A DNA stretch of 64,000 bases from Ruegeria sp. ANG-R (GTDB lineage Bacteria > Pseudomonadota > Alphaproteobacteria > Rhodobacterales > Rhodobacteraceae): the NCBI RefSeq assembly GCF_000813985.1, contig NZ_JWLJ01000003.1, positions 62,001-126,000 of the forward strand. Direction: 5' to 3'. The notes below the pieces were generated by a model. It did no database searches. It was not told where the DNA came from and saw only the letters and a program-made list of their open reading frames with translations. Positions 61,056 to 64,000 of this stretch are shown here, one piece after another. Made by a program: the position numbers and the translations under genes. Within the stretch, counting starts at the first letter, position 1. Each line of letters opens with the position of its first letter.

Positions 61056-61641
61056 ATCGATAGTGGAACGCCTGCCCGCCCGCAATCTTAAGTTGTTAAT
61101 AGATATCGTTTGTTTCTGACAAAAGATATCTGTGTCAGCAGTAAGTCGTTCCACCAAGTGACATTATAAGACACTTTGCTTGATCGTTGGCTGCAAAGCC
61201 TTTGACAGACTTAAATTCATCCATCTGCTAGCGATGGCCTCGGGCTCGCTACAGTGATTGTCTGCGATGCGAAGCGATTTTGGTTCAGACCCTGAGCCGA
61301 CATCTGGTCTACTTCAGCCGTTTGCTTGTGCCGCGCGCAGAGAACCGCGGGGATCGGGTATTTTTTTGCGCCTCTGCAGATGACCCATCTCATCTTCATT
61401 TTTTGGCGGTTAAGATGAGCCAGAACCACTTCAATAGCCGGTCAACTCAGCCTGTCCCTTTGGTGCCGATGTCAGGAATAGTTGTTGGCGACAAATTTGG
61501 AAGCAAAGATAAAAACCGAACGGTTGGTCGAAAATAGGGTTGAATACGAACGCAGACCGGGTCAGTCTCGGGTTGCGCGTCATTTAGGGGATTCCTGAAA
61601 CTCCGCGTGGCGACGCAATTCGTTTGAGGAGGCAGGATTAC
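61056..61641. other. Divergent intergenic region
   Basis: About 586 bases between the MoxR locus (minus) and the fadB-like gene (plus). No credible frame is present. It should hold both promoters. The region just before fadB has GAGGAGGCAGGATTAC as a strong ribosome-binding site. No regulatory dyad was recognised. Confidence 0.5.
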
Positions 61642-63735
61642 ATGTCCCAGGTCATCGGATATGAGAGAGAGGGCGATATCGCCGTTTTGTCGGCGCAGAA
61701 TCCGCCGGTCAACGCGCTGGGGGTCCATGTGCGCCGGGGTCTTATGGCGGGGATTGAACGTGCCGAATCCGAAGGGGCAAAGGCCGTTCTGATCTACGGT
61801 CAGGGACGGACATACTTTGCTGGCGCGGACATTCGCGAGTTTGGCAAGCCGCCACAGGACCCGAGTTTGCCTGTGCTATGTGATCGCATCGAGGCGTCGC
61901 CGCTGCTGGTGGTTTCGGCTTTGCACGGTACGGCGCTTGGCGGCGGGCTCGAGGTCGCGCTGTCCTGCCATTACCGTATCGCGGTGCCGTCTGCGAAGGT
62001 GGGGTTGCCCGAGGTCAATCTGGGGATCATTCCCGGCGCGGGCGGAACCCAGCGTCTGCCACGCGTCGCAGGGGTCGATGCGGCTTTGGGCATGATTACA
62101 ACCGGGCGGCATGTTCGCGCGTCCGAAGCCCTTGAGATGGGCGTGCTGGACAAGGTGGAGGACGGAGACCCGCGTGAGATTGGCCTGACCTATGTGCGAG
62201 ATCTGCTTGAGGCCGACGCGCCGCGCCGTCCGGTCTGTGATATGGCCAGACCCACCCCGATCGACTTTGATGCGACCTATGATGCTGTGTTGAAAAAGGG
62301 GCGGGGACAGCTTTCTCCCGCCATCGCCGTGCGCGCCGTGCAAGCCAGCTGTGAGGCTGAAAACTTTGCCGCAGGCCAGGCGCGCGAACGGGAATTGTTT
62401 CTGGAATTGATGGCCTCGGATCAGCGCAAGGGCCTGATCCATGCTTTCTTTTCCGAGCGCGCAGTTTCGAAACTGCCGGAATTGCAGGGGATCGAACCCC
62501 GGGACCTTGATCGGATCGGTGTCATCGGAGGGGGCACTATGGGCGCCGGGATCGCCACCTCCGCCCTGTTGGCCGGGTTTCGGGTCGTGTTGCTTGAGAT
62601 GACGCAAGAGGCGGCCCATGCCGCAAAAGATCGGATCGCATCAAATCTGGCCGGTGCGGTGAAACGCGGCAAGCTGAGCCCGGAAAATCAGGAGGATATC
62701 CTTAAGAACAAGCTGATCCTGGCGACCGACTATGGCGCGTTGAGCGGCGTTGACCTGGCGATCGAAGCGGTTTTCGAGGATATTGAGGTCAAGAAACAGG
62801 TTTTTGCGCAACTTGATGCGGTCTGCAAGAACGGGACCGTATTGGCTACCAATACCTCCTACCTCGATATCAACGAGATAGCAGGATCGACCGGACGGCC
62901 CGGCGATGTGATCGGCCTGCATTTCTTCTCACCTGCACATGTGATGAAGCTGCTCGAGATCGTGGTGGCGGATCAGACAGCGCCGGACGTTGTGGCGACG
63001 GGATTTGCTTTGGGTAAGCGGTTGGGGAAGGTCTCGGTTCGGGCGGGCGTATGCGACGGGTTCATTGGAAACCGGATTCTCAGCGCTTATCGGACTTGCG
63101 CGGATCACATGGTTTTGGATGGCGCCAGCCCTTTTCAGATCGATACCGCGCTGACCAGGTTCGGTTTCGCGATGGGGCCGTTTGCAGTGTATGATCTGGC
63201 CGGGCTGGATATTGGTTGGGCGGCGCGTAAACGCAAACGGGCTGCGGGTCTGGACCCGCGCGCGCGTGACAGCTTCTATGCGGATAAGCTGTGCGAAGCG
63301 GGGTATTTGGGTCAGAAAACCGGTAAGGGCTACTATATCTACGAAAAGGGCAAGCGCGAAGGAGAGCCGAACCCCGAAGTCATGCCCTTGATCGAGACCG
63401 AGCGTGCAGCGCGAGGCATTTCGCCTCGTGCGTTTACGGATGAGGAAATCGTGCGTCGCTACATGGTCGCGATGGTGAATGAAGCGGCAAGGGTCGTCGG
63501 GGAAGGTATTGCCCGCCGACCACTGGATGTGGATGTCACGCTGCTCTATGGCTACGGCTTTCCTTGCTATTGGGGCGGCCCGCTGAAATGGGCTGATCTG
63601 CAGGGTCTGCCAAAGGTGCTGGATGACATCGACACGTGGTCCGAGGAAGATGCATATTTCTGGAAACCGGCGCCATTACTTGTTCAACTGGTAGCTGATG
63701 GCCGTGGCTTTGATGATCTCAATAAAGAAAGCTGA
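61642..63735 (+). CDS. Multifunctional beta-oxidation protein: enoyl-CoA hydratase / 3-hydroxyacyl-CoA dehydrogenase
   Basis: A 697-residue FadB/FadJ-type enzyme. The N-terminal hydratase/isomerase domain (about 1-190) has [31 protein letters not shown] and catalytic Glu residues in [20 protein letters not shown]. The dehydrogenase NAD domain starts at [21 protein letters not shown] near residue 294, with the His in [17 protein letters not shown] and NRIL. The C-terminal domains follow ([18 protein letters not shown]). The length fits peroxisome-type bifunctional enzymes common in Rhodobacterales. It needs a separate thiolase. ATG at 61642 follows GGAGGCAGGATTAC. Confidence 0.93.
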   Translation: MSQVIGYEREGDIAVLSAQNPPVNALGVHVRRGLMAGIERAESEGAKAVLIYGQGRTYFAGADIREFGKPPQDPSLPVLCDRIEASPLLVVSALHGTALGGGLEVALSCHYRIAVPSAKVGLPEVNLGIIPGAGGTQRLPRVAGVDAALGMITTGRHVRASEALEMGVLDKVEDGDPREIGLTYVRDLLEADAPRRPVCDMARPTPIDFDATYDAVLKKGRGQLSPAIAVRAVQASCEAENFAAGQARERELFLELMASDQRKGLIHAFFSERAVSKLPELQGIEPRDLDRIGVIGGGTMGAGIATSALLAGFRVVLLEMTQEAAHAAKDRIASNLAGAVKRGKLSPENQEDILKNKLILATDYGALSGVDLAIEAVFEDIEVKKQVFAQLDAVCKNGTVLATNTSYLDINEIAGSTGRPGDVIGLHFFSPAHVMKLLEIVVADQTAPDVVATGFALGKRLGKVSVRAGVCDGFIGNRILSAYRTCADHMVLDGASPFQIDTALTRFGFAMGPFAVYDLAGLDIGWAARKRKRAAGLDPRARDSFYADKLCEAGYLGQKTGKGYYIYEKGKREGEPNPEVMPLIETERAARGISPRAFTDEEIVRRYMVAMVNEAARVVGEGIARRPLDVDVTLLYGYGFPCYWGGPLKWADLQGLPKVLDDIDTWSEEDAYFWKPAPLLVQLVADGRGFDDLNKES

Positions 63736-63766
63736 GGGTTTAAAGCAAAAGCTCCCGCGCCCGCGC

Positions 63767-63862
63767 AACATTGGCTGCGCCAATATTGCTAGCGGCCTTG
63801 GGCCCGGCATCGCGCCGTGCGCGATGCCGGGCCCAACAGGAGGAGGCGTTTCGCAAGAAACG
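63767..63862. terminator. Cluster of three hairpins between fadB-like gene and rpe
   Basis: First, GCAACATTGG pairs with CCAATATTGC (63767-63790). Second, an 18-bp perfect palindrome (63798-63815 with 63819-63836, core GGGCCCGGCATCGCGC, loop CGT). Third, CGTTTC with GAAACG around GCAA (63847-63862). The middle structure is very stable and lies between convergent genes, so bidirectional termination is likely. No T-tract is seen. Confidence 0.65.
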
Positions 63863-63888
63863 TCGACGACTGGCGGGAGACCAAGTGG

Positions 63889-64000
63889 TTAACTCAGTGC
63901 GCCTTCGGCAGCCGCGCGTACTGCGCGAATGTTATCGCCATAGACTGACGGAGTTGAGACCGACCCGCCCTTGAAGACAGCCGATCCGGCAACCAGCACA
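63889..64000 (-). CDS. rpe: Ribulose-phosphate 3-epimerase, C-terminal end (partial)
   Basis: The 36 visible codons read VLVAGSAVFKGGS, then VYGDNIRAVRAAAEG and a TAA stop. This is the last beta-strand phosphate-binding loop (AGSAVF) and final helix of the TIM-barrel epimerase that interconverts ribulose-5-phosphate and xylulose-5-phosphate. The rest lies beyond the right edge. Confidence 0.85.
   Translation of the reverse strand, partial: VLVAGSAVFKGGSVSTPSVYGDNIRAVRAAAEGALS

Noticed and set aside
1..64000. CRISPR arrays, rRNA or tRNA genes, prophage structural genes
   Set aside because: No regularly spaced repeats, cloverleaf-like segments or phage gene families were noticed on either strand; a covariance-model search was not possible.

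Overview
The window looks like chromosomal DNA of a marine alphaproteobacterium of the Rhodobacterales (Roseobacter group). This is inferred from gene families and layout, not from a marker gene: TRAP/TTT-rich catabolic operons with ATGA-type gene overlaps, GC-rich codons, oxidative demethylation enzymes fused to GcvT domains, non-pyrrolysine MttB homologues, and AT-richer spacers scattered with short GCGGACATT/AATGACCGC-like words. No rRNA, tRNA or CRISPR array was seen. The window opens inside an ABC-F ATPase gene and ends inside rpe.

Layout. (1) 0-4.6 kb: an ABC-F fragment, a small secreted protein between two copies of an imperfect ~105-bp repeat, and a stress-type operon (peroxiredoxin, two SnoaL/NTF2-like proteins, a frameshifted cytochrome b561) divergent from a TetR regulator. 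(2) 5.6-17.6 kb: a tricarboxylate (tricarballylate/aconitate-like) utilisation region with tcuB-tcuA-gntR, an AbrB-family permease, a small ORF plus a 2-hydroxyacid dehydrogenase, a PrpF-type isomerase, a TctA-TctB fusion, TctC and the TctDE two-component system. Two similar GTATAC palindromes suggest a shared GntR regulon. (3) 17.6-20.9 kb: a repeat-rich spacer, a class III nucleotide cyclase with an SnoaL-like N-terminus, and a broken DUF2087/RTX chimera. (4) 20.9-32.7 kb: a LysR regulator divergent from a six-gene operon (MttB-like methyltransferase, class III aminotransferase, two FAD-GcvT demethylating dehydrogenases, a TPP enzyme, a frameshifted TcuA-like flavoprotein). (5) 32.7-34.4 kb: a graveyard holding an autotransporter barrel with three in-frame stops, an intact small secreted protein and a decayed SDR. 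(6) 34.6-43.1 kb: a tightly overlapped seven-gene operon (CntA/GbcA-type Rieske oxygenase, choline-sulfatase-like sulfatase, SDR, BKACE, aldehyde dehydrogenase, SDR, carnitine-dehydrogenase-like protein) with a convergent GlxA/CdhR-type regulator. It probably degrades a hydroxylated or sulfated quaternary amine. (7) 43.7-53.0 kb: a seven-gene minus-strand operon with a class I HMG-CoA reductase, UbiA prenyltransferase, a PEP-synthase/rifampicin-phosphotransferase-like enzyme, a DUF3419 (BtaA-like) aminocarboxypropyl transferase, a phytol/dolichol-kinase-like membrane protein, a GNAT-like protein and an AMP-forming ligase. This is the best candidate for an undescribed system, most likely making an unusual prenyl lipid. 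An IS5-family remnant lies just upstream. (8) 53.9-61.1 kb: a MoxR-DUF58-SpoIIM-RDD membrane locus with DUF4350. (9) 61.6-64 kb: a FadB-type multifunctional beta-oxidation protein, a cluster of hairpins, and the 3' end of rpe.

Three themes recur. Catabolism of quaternary amines and C4-C6 polycarboxylates sits beside demethylation and C1 transfer. Gene decay is frequent: two homopolymer frameshifts that may be sequencing errors, and several true pseudogenes. One specialised isoprenoid or lipid operon has no obvious precedent that I recognise.
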